Of a stretch of 62,000 bases of DNA, positions 10,687 to 21,847 are shown piece after piece (the stretch's first letter is position 1; every line of letters starts with the position of its first letter). The stretch is from Neocallimastix lanati (nom. inval.) (lineage: Eukaryota; Neocallimastigomycota; Neocallimastigomycetes; Neocallimastigales; Neocallimastigaceae), in the NCBI GenBank assembly GCA_016946835.1, contig JACVTC010000069.1, forward strand, positions 840,001-902,000, read 5' to 3'. The notes beneath the pieces were generated by a model. It saw only the letters and a program-made list of their open reading frames with translations, made no database searches and had not been told where the DNA came from. The position numbers and the translations under genes are program-made.

Positions 10687-13600
10687 TTAGATTGGAAAAC
10701 TCAAAGAAATGCTCAAGGATCTATAAGCAAACTCCTTCCACTACACATAGATACAAGAGAAACTGAATTTAAAATGACTTATTGTCCTACAATTAAAAGG
10801 GATGCGATGGAAGATGTGGTAATTACCAACCTTTGAAGTACGAGAGACATACCAATGTTCAATGGTGAAACAGAGGATGTAGAGTTATTTATTGTTAGTC
10901 TGAAAAGATACTTCGGTAGACATCAGAAATATTTTATTGGGATGCTATACTTCATTGAGGAACACTTACAAGGAACTGCTGAAAAGTGGTACTAGATATA
11001 TGAAGTATTCAAACAAAAAAAAGAGATGACCCGCAACCACAAAGGTTAATGGATAGGTTGCAAAAGGAGTTCAAGAGTGAGAGAACTCTGGAAGGGGTAA
11101 AGACCACAATGATGAAACTTAGGCATGAATGGGGAAAATCCTGTGAGTAACTCTCCGAGTTCAACAGACTAAGTAGAATATTACAGCTCACGGACAAGAC
11201 AATAAATTGTATGATGGATCCATAAAGACTTTGCAAGTATATTGAGACTAAGAGAAGGAGGAACAGTGATATGCAAGATTTGGGCAGGAAAGATTCGAAT
11301 AGATACCTGTATCCAGATAGAAACAAGAAAGATGAAATATTTATAGATTGGTTAAGGTCACAAGAAACGAAAAATCTAAAGAAGAACAAAAGTATTGATA
11401 ACCCTACAGAAGAAACCAGACAAGAAAACAGTCCAAATAAAGACTAAACTGTTGTGGTCAATCAATAGAACTCGGATGAGGAAACAATTAGGAAAGTGGG
11501 GCAAGAAAAACTATTAACGATTAGTGAAATAATAGATAAGTATTATGGAGACTTATAGGAAGCTTTTAATGACGAAATTGACGAAACGTTACATGAGCAT
11601 AGGCTATATGATTGCAAAATGAATTTTGAGTCTGACGCACCATTTTGGAAAGAGGAAATTTACCCTACTAGCCCTAGAGAAGAAAAAGCTATGAAAGAAT
11701 ATATTGATGAAAATCTAGCTAAACGGTTAATACTCATATCAGAATCTCCAGCAGGTTACCCTGTATTATTCGAGCCCAAAAAGTCAGGAGAGATACGACG
11801 ATGCATGGATTACAGCAAAATTAACCAAAGCACCAAGCGAAACACTTATCCTATTCCTAGGATTTGTGCAGTATTTGAAGCAATGAAAGAAACTGTGGTA
11901 TTCTCAAAATTGGATCTCAAATCTGCATGAAACCTACTAAGGATTCGAGAAGGGAACGAGTATAAGACAGCCTTCAACACCAAGTTTGGATTCTTTGAAC
12001 ATTTAGTAATGGTATTTGGGCTAAGTAATTCACCAGCAGCGTTCCAAAGCTTCGTGAATGATATCTTCGATGAAGATATTGGGAAGTACTGGCAAGTTCT
12101 ACCTTGACGATATCGTAGTCTATTCGAAGTCTTTGAAGGAACATGTACAGTATGTTCGCGCCATATTAAAGAAATTAATTGAACACAAACTTATAGCACG
12201 GAAATCTAAGTGTGAGCTACATAAACTAAAGATATCCTGCTTAGGACATGTGGTCAGCAAAGACGTTGTTTAGACTGACCTAGAAAAGATAAAAGCTGTT
12301 GCTGAATGGCCACAACCAGAAATTGTTAAATAGATGCAAAGCTTCTTAGATTTTTGCAATCCCTACCAAAATTTTATCCAGAGCTTTTCAGAAATAGCAA
12401 AACCATTATTTAAAATTACCTCAAAGAAAGAAATTTTTGAGTGGAATGAAGAAGGTCTGGCCGCGTTTCACAAATTGAAAGAAATGCTTACCTCACCGCC
12501 AGTGCTAGCTTACCCTGACCACGATAAACAATTCTTAGTCGAATGTGATGCTATTAATTATACCATCGGAGGAGTGTTATCAAAAAAGAGAGATGACAGG
12601 ACTTTTCATTCAATATACTACTACTCAAAAACACACAGTAAAGCAGAAGTGAACTAGTCCATTTACAGAAAAAAGAACTGTTAGCCATTAAAACTGCTTT
12701 CACTGAACGGTGACACTTGCTTCAAGGGTCGAAGCATAAAATTATTGTATATAGAGATCACAGAAACTTATTGCTCGTTACGAAACCACAACTGTTAGCC
12801 CCTAGGCAGATTAGATGGCAAGAATTATTTGCAACGCACTTGTTTGAAATTAGTTACAGGCCTGGAAAAAAGAATGGTAAAGCCGATGCCCTTTCAAGAG
12901 TAGAAACTGAGAAGACAGAGGATAAGGATTCTGACAAGAACATCCTCTTAAAACCAGATCAAGTAGTAGGATTTAACATTGTGGATGGAGAAACCAGCTA
13001 CCTGGCTTTAGCTACCAATTTCGTAGATGATATTAAACAGGTCTACCGACAGGATAAGAGAGCTCAAGAAATAATCAAGGATCTAGCGGAAGACACTATA
13101 AATAATTATTACAAGAAACACCTGCTAGAAGTGGAATGTCTTCTGGTTAGAAAAGAAAATACCGAACAGGTGCATGCACCCACACTGTTTAGGAAAATCA
13201 TAATACAACAAAATAATGACTCGGTGTACGAGAGTCACCTATGAATCGATAAGATGACAGACTAAGTAACTAGAAATTTCTACTGGCCAAAGACGAGGAG
13301 GGACATTTCAGGTTACGTGAAAGCCTGTAATATCTGCATTATCAAGAAAGATGATTGGCACAAAGAATATGGTATCGTAGTGAGAATTCCAGTTGTAGAA
13401 TTGTCCTTGGAAAGAGATTCAACAAGATTTTATAACAGATTTGCCAGTGAAAAGAAGAGTAAGAACTGAAAACGGAAATATATAGGAACCGAAGAGAACA
13501 GGTTGCATCATGGGGTGTGGTGATAATCCAACCAATATGATCCATCTGCCAGGGTTCAAACATAAGCTGAACGCAGACAAGACAGCTAATGCGTCCCTAA

Positions 13601-14320
13601 AAGAGATATATAGAATACATGGATTCCCTAAGATTGTAATTTCCGATGGGGGAACCCAATTTACAAGCCAGGTGTGGAAAGAACTATTAAAATTCTTCGG
13701 GGACCGAGATGAACAAGGCTTCCGCAAGCCACTACGAAACTGTAGGCCAAGTAGAAAGAAATAACACCTACGTAGAAACTTATTTAAGGTGCTTTGTTGA
13801 TACCTATGATGACGAAAGCTGGATGGACTCCCTGTTTCTGGCAGAGTTCCGCTACAACAATTCTATCCATATATCTACACATCTACACAACAGTCCCCCT
13901 TCCTTTCCTTGTACAACTACCAAGTTAGTAACTCCCCAAAGACCGCGGACTTAGTGCATTCTTTAAGTGAAACAAAGAGGATAGATAGTTTTCGTCCATA
14001 ATCCAGGAAACCTAAAGCCCATCCTGGAGATTTCTCAGACAGGATATCTGAACAATATGGATAAAAGTAGAACAGACAATTATCCCAGATAACAAATTAT
14101 TAGATAAAGTATGGTTAAGGAAGCTAGAAAATTATGGCGCCCTACCTTTCTACAAGTTAGCTACTAGAAAGGTTGGACCATTAAAAGTTATAGGTGTGGA
14201 TGAAGCAAAGAAGAATTATCGCCTTAATATCAGTGGCACTCCATTTCCTAATATGTACTCAGTATTTTATGTAAGTTCGTTAGATTCTTACTATAAACTA
14301 CCAAAGGACCCTAATACTGG
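10687..14320 (+). pseudogene. Gag-pol relic of gypsy copy B
   Basis: Forward frames match copy G in order. The Gag capsid region is at ~10740-11210. A deletion removes the rest of gag and protease, so the match jumps to the WADWF-like start of the RT ORF near 11345. RT follows at 11600-12260, including a '[10 protein letters not shown]' catalytic box whose frame is shifted just upstream. RNase H lies at 12500-12900, the integrase zinc-binding region at ~13200-13350 and the catalytic core at ~13400-13800, all with many stops and frameshifts (for example TAG for Gln at 12331, TAG for Trp at ~13481). It ends at the LTR-D1 insertion, just before the chromodomain. Confidence 0.9.
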
Positions 14321-15153
14321 TGGTACAGAATTGAAGATTATTAAAAAAAAAAAATAATATATTCTAATAATTAAAAATCTAATTTTTCACTAACAAAATA
14401 AATATTATTTTAACTATTCTAATATAAATAACTTAAATAAATATTTTAATAAAATTTATCTCTAAATTAAAACTAAATTACCTAACAAATTTAAATATTT
14501 AAACTAACCAAAATTATTTTTATCCTTAACTATAATAAAACACAAAAACAAAACTAATCGATTTAACTAGAGAACAATTTAATTTTATTTAATTATTTAT
14601 TTAATTATTTATTTATACTAATACTAAATATTTACTAATTTCATTCTCGAAAAATTAAAAGAAAAATATAAAAATAAAGTTGAAAGAAGAGGAAGAACTA
14701 AAGTATTGTTTTACTTTGTTCTTTTTATATCTTTAAAACATTTATTTGATTGGAGTAAAAATAAAAATATAAAATATAATGAAAATATAATAACAAAAAA
14801 TATAATAATTTTATAATAATAAAATATAATAAAATATAATTTTAATATAATATTTAATATAAGATAATAATAAAAATATAATAAAGTATAATAAAAATTT
14901 TATAATAAAAATATAAAATAATAATAAATATAATTTTAATTATTTATAATAAAATATCTAATTGTTTACTATTACAATATTAAATAAATACAATTAATAC
15001 ATTATTTTAAATAATTTAGTTATTTATACATATTTAATTTCCTTATTATATATTTTAATACTTTAGTATTTTATTCTTTTTTTATTTATTAATTAATCTT
15101 AATAGTTTATTTAATTTTTTATTTATTTTTTATTTATTATTCGTATCGTAACA
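14321..15153. mobile_element. Solo LTR, family D, copy 1
   Basis: It begins TGGTACAGAATTGAAGA and ends CGTATCGTAACA. CTGG flanks both sides (14317-14320 and 15154-15157). It is homologous to 25971-26869, including the conserved AACTAAAGTATTGTNNTACT block, with AT-rich tandem filler between the conserved blocks. It is inserted in pol of copy B. Confidence 0.82.
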
Positions 15154-15161
15154 CTGGTAAC

Positions 15162-15245
15162 TGTAATGAAACCTATTAGTCTAGTGGTTAATAGTTGGAG
15201 CTCAGTACAAGATGTCACTGGTTTGAATCCATCTATTACACTTTT
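15162..15245 (+). other. tRNA-like A-box/B-box module in LTR E (left)
   Basis: Within the first 80 bases lie TAGTCTAGTGGTTA, the D-arm/A-box form seen in tRNA-Glu and tRNA-Asp, and GGTTTGAATCC, a near-consensus B box/T-loop. The LTR end TGTAATG pairs over seven positions with TATTACA just after the T-arm, like an acceptor stem, and CTTTTTG (a Pol III-type terminator) follows at once. D and anticodon stems are poor, so it is tRNA-derived rather than a tRNA. Confidence 0.6.
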
Positions 15246-15531
15246 TGTTTATTGAAAATATTATTTTGTTAAATTTTATTACAAATTGTTTTACCAATCA
15301 AATTATTAGTTTTGATTTTATTTTGATATAAAAACATGTAGTTTAAAATTTGTTTAATAATTTCGAGGTTTCATTAACATTAAAACATTAAATAAATAAA
15401 TAAATATTTTGATAAAATAAATAATGATTTGTTAAATAGTATTTTAATATTTAAAGTGTTTTTCAATATTTTATATTTATTTGTTTATTTAAGTTAATAC
15501 ACCAACCTGGTGATTAACCAAATTCGTTACA
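15162..15531. repeat. Left LTR of element E
   Basis: It starts TGTAATGAAACC and ends AAATTCGTTACA. It differs from 28269-28638 at only a handful of positions over 370 bp, so E is fairly young. It carries a tRNA-like module at its left end. Confidence 0.9.
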
Positions 15532-16771
15532 ATGAAACCTCCCTAAAGCAACTAAGTCACCACCTTGGTGTATTTTGGCTCGTTTTAGTAATCTTTAACT
15601 AACTCTATTTATATAATTTCTTTATATATTATATATTCTTATATTTAGATATAACTCTGAAAAACACTTTCTTTGGTCAGTGCTTCTGTAATCAATATCC
15701 GACGTTCTATGTTTTCTGTTATTCCTTATTCTCAGTTCTAGAATGCTCGTTCCATCAAGAAACTAACCCATCCATCAAGGAAAAATCACTTTCTACCAGT
15801 TGGAACCCTTTAGCTCATATTATCTCAACGTTTTATGGAAATTTTTGATCTTCTCGGAAACAAGCCCTTCTCCGCGCATCTTTGCTTCTACCACTATTTC
15901 TGCCACTGACTTCTGACTTATGGCTAAATCAACCACGAATTCACTAGTTGTAATTTCTCCCAGTCTCTGCTGCTGGTTACCTCTAAACTCGCTGTAATTT
16001 CTCCCAGATATACTTCCTGGTTAGCTCTTTTATTCTGTGTAATTTCTCCCAGTTTTTATTGCTGGTTACTTAGTTATTAACCTTTAGAACGTCTGGAATC
16101 CGTTTGTAAAATATTTAATAATTTGAATACGTATTTAAATGTAATGTAATGTAAATTATTGTGGATAAAAATGTTTTCCAAATTTTTAATATAAATTTAA
16201 ATGTATTCCAAATTATTAATTTAAATAATTTTCTCAAAAATTAATGACATAATTATTTGGAGAATTTACGTAACAATTACTCAGTTTGAATCACGAAACT
16301 TCATAAATTAAAAAATAATTAGTCATTAATTAGTTAAATTAAAATAATTAAAGGAATATTGCCTTTTCCGTTTGTTTACAAAAACTTGCCGTTTTGTTTA
16401 CTTGTCTTTTAAATTATAGAAATTCTAAAAATAAAAATAGCAAGTTGTGGTTTAGTAAATTGGTTTTCACAACTTGGCAAAATTTAAATTAAATATATGG
16501 ATAGAATATATTTAATCATATAATTAATGAATTAAACTCTAAATTTTCTTCATAGAAAATTTTAGAAAAATTAGATAGTTTTAAATAGGATTTATATTAA
16601 AATAATTCATAACATTTCATGTAATTTATTATATAATGTAATTGATAATATAAAATAATATGTTTATGTAATTTATTAAAATTTATTTTGATTTAAAACT
16701 TTATTTTGAAAAAGTATAAAAAGAGTTAATTTTTCAACTATTGAACGATAGTTGGAAAATCGTATAGTAAT
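15532..16771. other. Internal region of element E, left part
   Basis: GC-richer than the surroundings, without a long ORF. It includes CACCACCTTGGTG, which echoes the CACCAACCTGGTG near the LTR end, and a triple TGTAATTTCTCCCAG motif. It is cut at 16771 by LTR F. Confidence 0.6.
15949..16071 (+). repeat. Triple TGTAATTTCTCCCAG motif
   Basis: Three copies at about 15949, 15993 and 16038 have a ~44-bp period. Each is followed within 30 bases by CTGGTTA. It is a possible protein- or RNA-binding repeat in the element E interior. Confidence 0.65.
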
Positions 16772-17303
16772 TGTAACGGAGGTGCTTCTATTGTAACGGC
16801 GGGACGGGGTATAGAAACACACAAAAGAAGAAAACTCAATAGGTTTACACTATCTGTATAAATAATTCGTTTTATTAGAAATATTTTTTTATTAATTATA
16901 AAATTTAAAGTAATTATTAATATTAATCAACAAGGTAATATTTCGAATTACTTATACGTTAATTATTATTAATAAAAGCACGAAGAAAAATATTTTCATT
17001 CGTGAAGTTCGCACTATTTATACTTTTAACGGAAAAACAGTTTTAACATGTAAAAATAATTTTAAAGAAATATTTAGAAATATGTTTGTAATAATTAATA
17101 ATGTAAAGTTTCTAGAATATAGATTTTAATTGATAAAAATGAATCTTATTAAAAAAGAATAAAATAATTTATATAATAAGAATTTCTAAATTCATTTCGG
17201 TTGAATTACGAACCGAAAGAATCTTTAACTTTCTATAATTTTATACAGAAAGAATATTCAAGAAGATATTATTAATAATTAATAAAATAATTATTTATGC
17301 AAA

Positions 17304-17376
17304 ATGGTTTGAGATGTGAGTCGAACCCATGAAATATTGGTCATGGTCAATGTAACTAACCATTGAACCAAAGTTC
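17304..17376 (-). other. tRNA-like A-box/B-box module in LTR F
   Basis: On the reverse strand the order is TGGTTCAATGGTTAG (A-box/D-arm-like), an ATTG-loop-CAAT anticodon-like hairpin, and a T-arm ATGGG-TTCGACT-CACAT with four of five pairs. The B-box core GGGTTCGACTC is excellent. The acceptor stem is not formed. Placement near an LTR end matches family E although the rest of the two LTRs differs. Confidence 0.6.
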
Positions 17377-17389
17377 TAATTTTACTAAC

Positions 17390-18604
17390 TGTAAAAGGTA
17401 AGTTTATTATTAACTAAAATAACGAATAATAACTAAATCTAAATGTTAAAGTTTTAAGATAATTTGGTCTTAACGATTAGGTCAAGATGCCAAATTATAG
17501 TAATTAATTAATAATTTAATTTTATTCTTATTTAATACATATTGTTATTAGTAAATTTTATAATTAAGTTTTTATTTAAAATATAAATTTTATTTAATTT
17601 TAATAATATTTTATTACATTATTATTTTATATAATTATTACTATAATTTAAATTACAATAATCCTACAAAGGATTAATCAAAAGATTTAAACATGTATTT
17701 ATATAAAATAATTAATTATTAAAATATTAATTATTAATATGAATATGTAATAGCATTAATAAAAGTTTGATATTGATAATATAAAATAAGATAATAATAT
17801 AAATATTTAATATAAATAAAATATAAGAATCTAAAATAGCTAAATATTATATTTTATAATTAAAATATAATATGTAGAAATTAATTTAATGACAATCACG
17901 TGTTTATATTATTTAATATATATTAATTTCAATATGTTAATAATATTTAGTAATTAGTTGGCCTAGACTAATTCCTAAATATTTTAATAAAGTTAATTTA
18001 ATAATAATTATTATATTATTATTTTTTATTAATATTGAAATTCAAATAACTGAATTATCGAAATTGAAATTGAATTGAAATTCAGTTATTATTTTAACAC
18101 TAAAGGCTAAGATAACTTAACACCTCTCTATTCGAGTTGTTAATAATAAACACCAACTTAATTCTATAATTATTATTTCTTTTTTACACGAGAGTATAGC
18201 GCAGTACTTTATAACTCTATTTGTTATCAGTTACTGGGCTTACACTGAGTAATATTTTTTATTTAATAATTATAATTTTATTTATTAATATTAATATTTA
18301 TAATAACAATTTACGTTAATAGTAACGCTAGTGCGTTACAGTTACAAGTTCAATTATTATTTATACATGTCAATAATATTATGATTGGTAAATAATTTAA
18401 TTTAACTTAGTTTACTAATCACTAAATAAAATATATTTAAATAAATATTTAACTATATAATTATTTATAAAATAATAAAATTTAATGTACGAAAATAACA
18501 AAAGATTTTATTTGATTAGCCGAAATTGCTAGCTGTTTAGAGATACGTTACGTAACCAAAGAACTATCATTGGATAGGCTTGAAGTTACCATGTATCTGT
18601 TACA
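17390..18604 (-). repeat. 3' LTR of gypsy G, interrupted by LTR H
   Basis: 17390-17443 and 18105-18604 together match 25066-25624. The break carries the solo LTR H with a CTAAA duplication. Confidence 0.92.
17444..18099. mobile_element. Solo LTR, family H, inside G LTR
   Basis: A 656-bp insertion starts TGTTAAAG and ends TTTTAACA, flanked by CTAAA (17439-17443 and 18100-18104). Deleting it restores the uninterrupted G LTR. A hairpin (ATAATTTGG 17459-17467 with CCAAATTAT 17490-17498, plus an inner TCTT/AAGA) lies just inside its left end. Confidence 0.9.
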
Positions 18605-18628
18605 AGGCCTCTCCCAAGGAGCAAGCTA
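18605..18628 (-). promoter_or_regulatory. Polypurine tract of gypsy G
   Basis: Between the pol stop and the 3' LTR the reverse strand reads TTGGGAGAGGCCT directly before TGTAACAG. This is the usual plus-strand priming position. Confidence 0.6.
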
Positions 18629-21600
18629 CTAATGGTTGACGACGCTAGCGATGAACTGGCTATAGCTAAAATCTTGGTAATCCTCCAGCAATTCTGCGTA
18701 GTGAGGATTGTCGTCGATCACGTCTGCGTTGACCCACTCTTGTTTATCACTCTGGTACGCAACCAGGTATTGATAAAGTCCTTGGTGTTTCCTTGATCCA
18801 AGGATATGAATTATCTTTTGGTTTCCTGCAGGAGCCGGCACTAATGTTTTAGGTAATTTGTAGAATGGTTCCAATTCACTCACATGGAACACTGGGTACA
18901 TATTTGGGAAAGGTGAACGACTTATATCTAATCTATAATTCTTCTTTTCTTCGTCGACACCAACTACCTTGAATGGTACGAATTTTCTTGTTGCAAGTTT
19001 GTAGAATGGCAACGCGTCATAATTTTCAGGTTTCTTTAGCCATACTTTATCTAACAACCTGTACCTAGGGTAATTATCTGTACGGGTCCTATCCATATTA
19101 TCCAGGTATCTTGTTTGGGCAATTTCTAGGATGTGCTTTAGGTTTCCCAAGTTGTGAGCAAAGCTATCGATCATTTTAGCTTCACCTAACGAGTGTACTA
19201 AATCGGCTGTCTTAGGGGAGTTGTGTACCTGGTAGTTATATAAGGTGAGGAAAGGAGGTTGTTGGGTAGAAGCGTGGATTGCGTTGTTATAGCAGAACTC
19301 TGCTAAGAACAAGTAGTCCATCCAACTTTCATCATCGTAAGTTCCCACAAAACACCGTAAATAAGTCTCTACGTAGGCATTGTTCCTTTCCACTTGACCT
19401 ACTGTCTCGTGGTGACTAGTGGTAGCATGGTTTACTTCGGTCCCAAAGAACTCTAGTAGCTCCTTCCATACCTGACTGGTGAACTGAGCTCCTCTATCAG
19501 TTGTAACTACCTTAGGGAATCCATGCAACCTGTAAATCTCCTTTAGGAATGCGTCAGCAGTCTCGTTAGCATTGGGTACATGTTTGAATCCTATCAGGTG
19601 TATCATCTTGGTTAATTTATCGCAGCATACTAAGATACAACCTGCTCTTTTCGTTTCCCAAACATAACCACTATTGGTCCTTACTCTACTCTTCACTGGA
19701 AGATCAGTTATAAAATCTAATTGTACCTCTTGCCAGGGTAATTCTGCGACCGGAACTCTTACCGCAGTACCATATTTTTTATGGCGATCATCCTTCTTAG
19801 TAGCGCAGGTTCTACAAGCTTTCACGTAGCCTGATATATCCTTCCTCATCTTCGGCCAGTAGAAATTCCTAGATACTAGGTCCGAAGTCTTATCAATTCC
19901 TAAGTGTCCTGCGTACTCCGAGTCATGGTTTAATTGAATAATTGTTTTCCTGAACGTTGTGGGCACGTAAATTTGTTCAGGGTTTTCCTTTCTAACCAGA
20001 AGGCCATCTACTTCTAGCCAATGTTTCTTGTTATAATTATTTCTGGCATCTTCTGCTAGATCTTTCATAATCTCTTGGGCCATTTTGTCCTGTCGGTAGG
20101 CCTGCTTGATATCATCCACGAAATTGGTAGCTAAGGCTAGATAACTAGCTTCTCCATCTACGTCATCAAATCCTACCAATTGATCGGGTTTTAATAGACT
20201 ATCTTTATCAAATTCTTTACCCTCAGTTTTCTCTGTTTCAACTCTTGAGAGGGCGTCAGCTTTACCATTTTTCTTCCCAGGTCTGTAAACTATTTCAAAC
20301 CAGTATGTGGCGAATAGTTCTTGCCATCTAATTTGCCTAGGAGTTATTAATTGTGGTTTGGTAGCGAACAACAGATTTCTGTGGTCACTATAAACAATAA
20401 TCTTATGCTTCGCACCTTGAAGTAAGTGTCGCCATTCTGTAAAAGCAGTCTTAATGGCTAATAGTTCTTTCTCTGTAATCGAATAATTTACTTCAGCTTT
20501 ACTAAGTGTCTTAGAATAATAATATATAGGATGAAGGGTACCATCGTCTCCTTTCTGTGACAGCACACCTCCTATCGCGTAATTACTAGCATCGCATTCA
20601 ACAAAGAACTGTTTCTCGTGGTCAGGATAAGCTAGTACTGGCGGAGAGGTAAGCATTTCCTTTAATTTGTGAAACGCGGCCAGTCCTTCTTCGCTCCATT
20701 CAAATTTTTCTTTCTTTGAAGTCATTTTAAATAACGGTTTGGCTATTTCAGAGAAATTCTTAATAAAATTCCTGTAATAATTGCAAAAGCCTAAGAAGCT
20801 TTGCATCTGCTTGATATTTTCTGGTTGTGGCCATTCTGCCACTGCCTTAATCTTTTCTGGGTCAGTCTCTATTCCATCCTTGCTGACCACATGGCCTAAA
20901 AATGAGATCTTTAACTTATGTAGCTCACATTTGGACATCTTAGCTACGAGTTTATGTTGTATCAGCTTCTTTAAAATCGTTCGAACATGCTCTACATGTT
21001 CCTCCAAAGTTTTAGAATATACGACGATGTCATCTAGGTAGACTTGACAGTACTTCCCGATATCCTCGCTGAAGACATCATTCACGAAGCTTTGGAACAC
21101 TGCTGGTGCATTGGTTAACCCAAAAGGCATTACCAAATGCTCAAAGTGTTCAAACTTGGTGTTGAAGGCTGTCTTGTACTCATCACCTTCTCGAATTCGT
21201 ACCAAGTTATAGGCAGATTTTAGGTCGAACTTGGAGAACACAACTGCTCCTTTCATAGCTTCGAACACTGCACTAATTCTTGGGATCGGATAGGCGTTGC
21301 GTTTAGTCCATTGGTTCAGTTTGCGATAATCCATGCAAAGTCGTAGCTCACCTGATTTCTTCGGCACGAACAATACAGGGTAACCCGCCGGAGATTCTGA
21401 CCTTCTTATAAACCCCTTAGCTAAATTTTCATCAATATATTCTTTAAGTGCTTTCTCTTCTTTAGGACTCGTTGGGTAGATAGCTCCTTTATAAAGTGGT
21501 GCATCAGGCTCTAATTCTATTTTGCAATCATACGGCCTGTGCTCTGGTAATGTCTCAGCGATTTCTTCATTGAATGCTTCCGTTAAGTCACCATAATACT

Positions 21601-21835
21601 TATCTATAATTTCGCCTATTGACAATAGTTTCTCAAGTCCCACTTTTCTGATTGTTTCCGCCACCGAATCCTCTTGCGTGATCATGGCTAGATGATCTTT
21701 TGTCTGGCTATCTTTTTGTGCATTACTTTCCGTAGGGTTTTTATTAATTTCGCTCTCCTTTAGATTTTTAGTCTTCTGTACCTTGAACCAATCTGCCCAT
21801 TTATCGTAATCCACTAAATAATCGTAGTAATCCAT
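18629..21835 (-). CDS. Gypsy Pol: RT, RNase H, integrase, chromodomain
   Basis: The frame has 1068 codons. Reverse transcriptase covers about residues 110-290 with the catalytic YLDD at 266-269. RNase H covers about 405-530 (Asp415, Glu457, Asp484). The integrase zinc site is H637-H644-C674-C677, and its catalytic D-D-x35-E is Asp707, Asp780, Glu816. Residues 1009-1053 (IIHILGSRKHQG to AELLEDY) resemble a chromodomain, which in chromoviruses steers integration to modified histones. The ATG at 21835 is internal to the element frame: upstream is an in-frame TGA (21848-21850) where copy A has GGA. Synthesis probably needed read-through from gag, so this copy is likely defective even though the enzyme region is open. 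Confidence 0.92.
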   Translation of the reverse strand: MDYYDYLVDYDKWADWFKVQKTKNLKESEINKNPTESNAQKDSQTKDHLAMITQEDSVAETIRKVGLEKLLSIGEIIDKYYGDLTEAFNEEIAETLPEHRPYDCKIELEPDAPLYKGAIYPTSPKEEKALKEYIDENLAKGFIRRSESPAGYPVLFVPKKSGELRLCMDYRKLNQWTKRNAYPIPRISAVFEAMKGAVVFSKFDLKSAYNLVRIREGDEYKTAFNTKFEHFEHLVMPFGLTNAPAVFQSFVNDVFSEDIGKYCQVYLDDIVVYSKTLEEHVEHVRTILKKLIQHKLVAKMSKCELHKLKISFLGHVVSKDGIETDPEKIKAVAEWPQPENIKQMQSFLGFCNYYRNFIKNFSEIAKPLFKMTSKKEKFEWSEEGLAAFHKLKEMLTSPPVLAYPDHEKQFFVECDASNYAIGGVLSQKGDDGTLHPIYYYSKTLSKAEVNYSITEKELLAIKTAFTEWRHLLQGAKHKIIVYSDHRNLLFATKPQLITPRQIRWQELFATYWFEIVYRPGKKNGKADALSRVETEKTEGKEFDKDSLLKPDQLVGFDDVDGEASYLALATNFVDDIKQAYRQDKMAQEIMKDLAEDARNNYNKKHWLEVDGLLVRKENPEQIYVPTTFRKTIIQLNHDSEYAGHLGIDKTSDLVSRNFYWPKMRKDISGYVKACRTCATKKDDRHKKYGTAVRVPVAELPWQEVQLDFITDLPVKSRVRTNSGYVWETKRAGCILVCCDKLTKMIHLIGFKHVPNANETADAFLKEIYRLHGFPKVVTTDRGAQFTSQVWKELLEFFGTEVNHATTSHHETVGQVERNNAYVETYLRCFVGTYDDESWMDYLFLAEFCYNNAIHASTQQPPFLTLYNYQVHNSPKTADLVHSLGEAKMIDSFAHNLGNLKHILEIAQTRYLDNMDRTRTDNYPRYRLLDKVWLKKPENYDALPFYKLATRKFVPFKVVGVDEEKKNYRLDISRSPFPNMYPVFHVSELEPFYKLPKTLVPAPAGNQKIIHILGSRKHQGLYQYLVAYQSDKQEWVNADVIDDNPHYAELLEDYQDFSYSQFIASVVNH

Positions 21836-21847
21836 CGTATACTCAAT

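Noticed and set aside
13342-13727. Two reverse open frames of 73 and 102 codons
   Set aside because: Antisense shadows of the integrase region of gypsy copy B.
15162-15245. Functional tRNA gene
   Set aside because: The D and anticodon stems are poor, there are about 7 extra bases between the acceptor-like stem and the D-arm, and the T-stem has two mismatches. Kept only as a tRNA-like promoter module.
17304-17376. Functional tRNA gene on the reverse strand
   Set aside because: No acceptor stem forms and it lies wholly inside an LTR.
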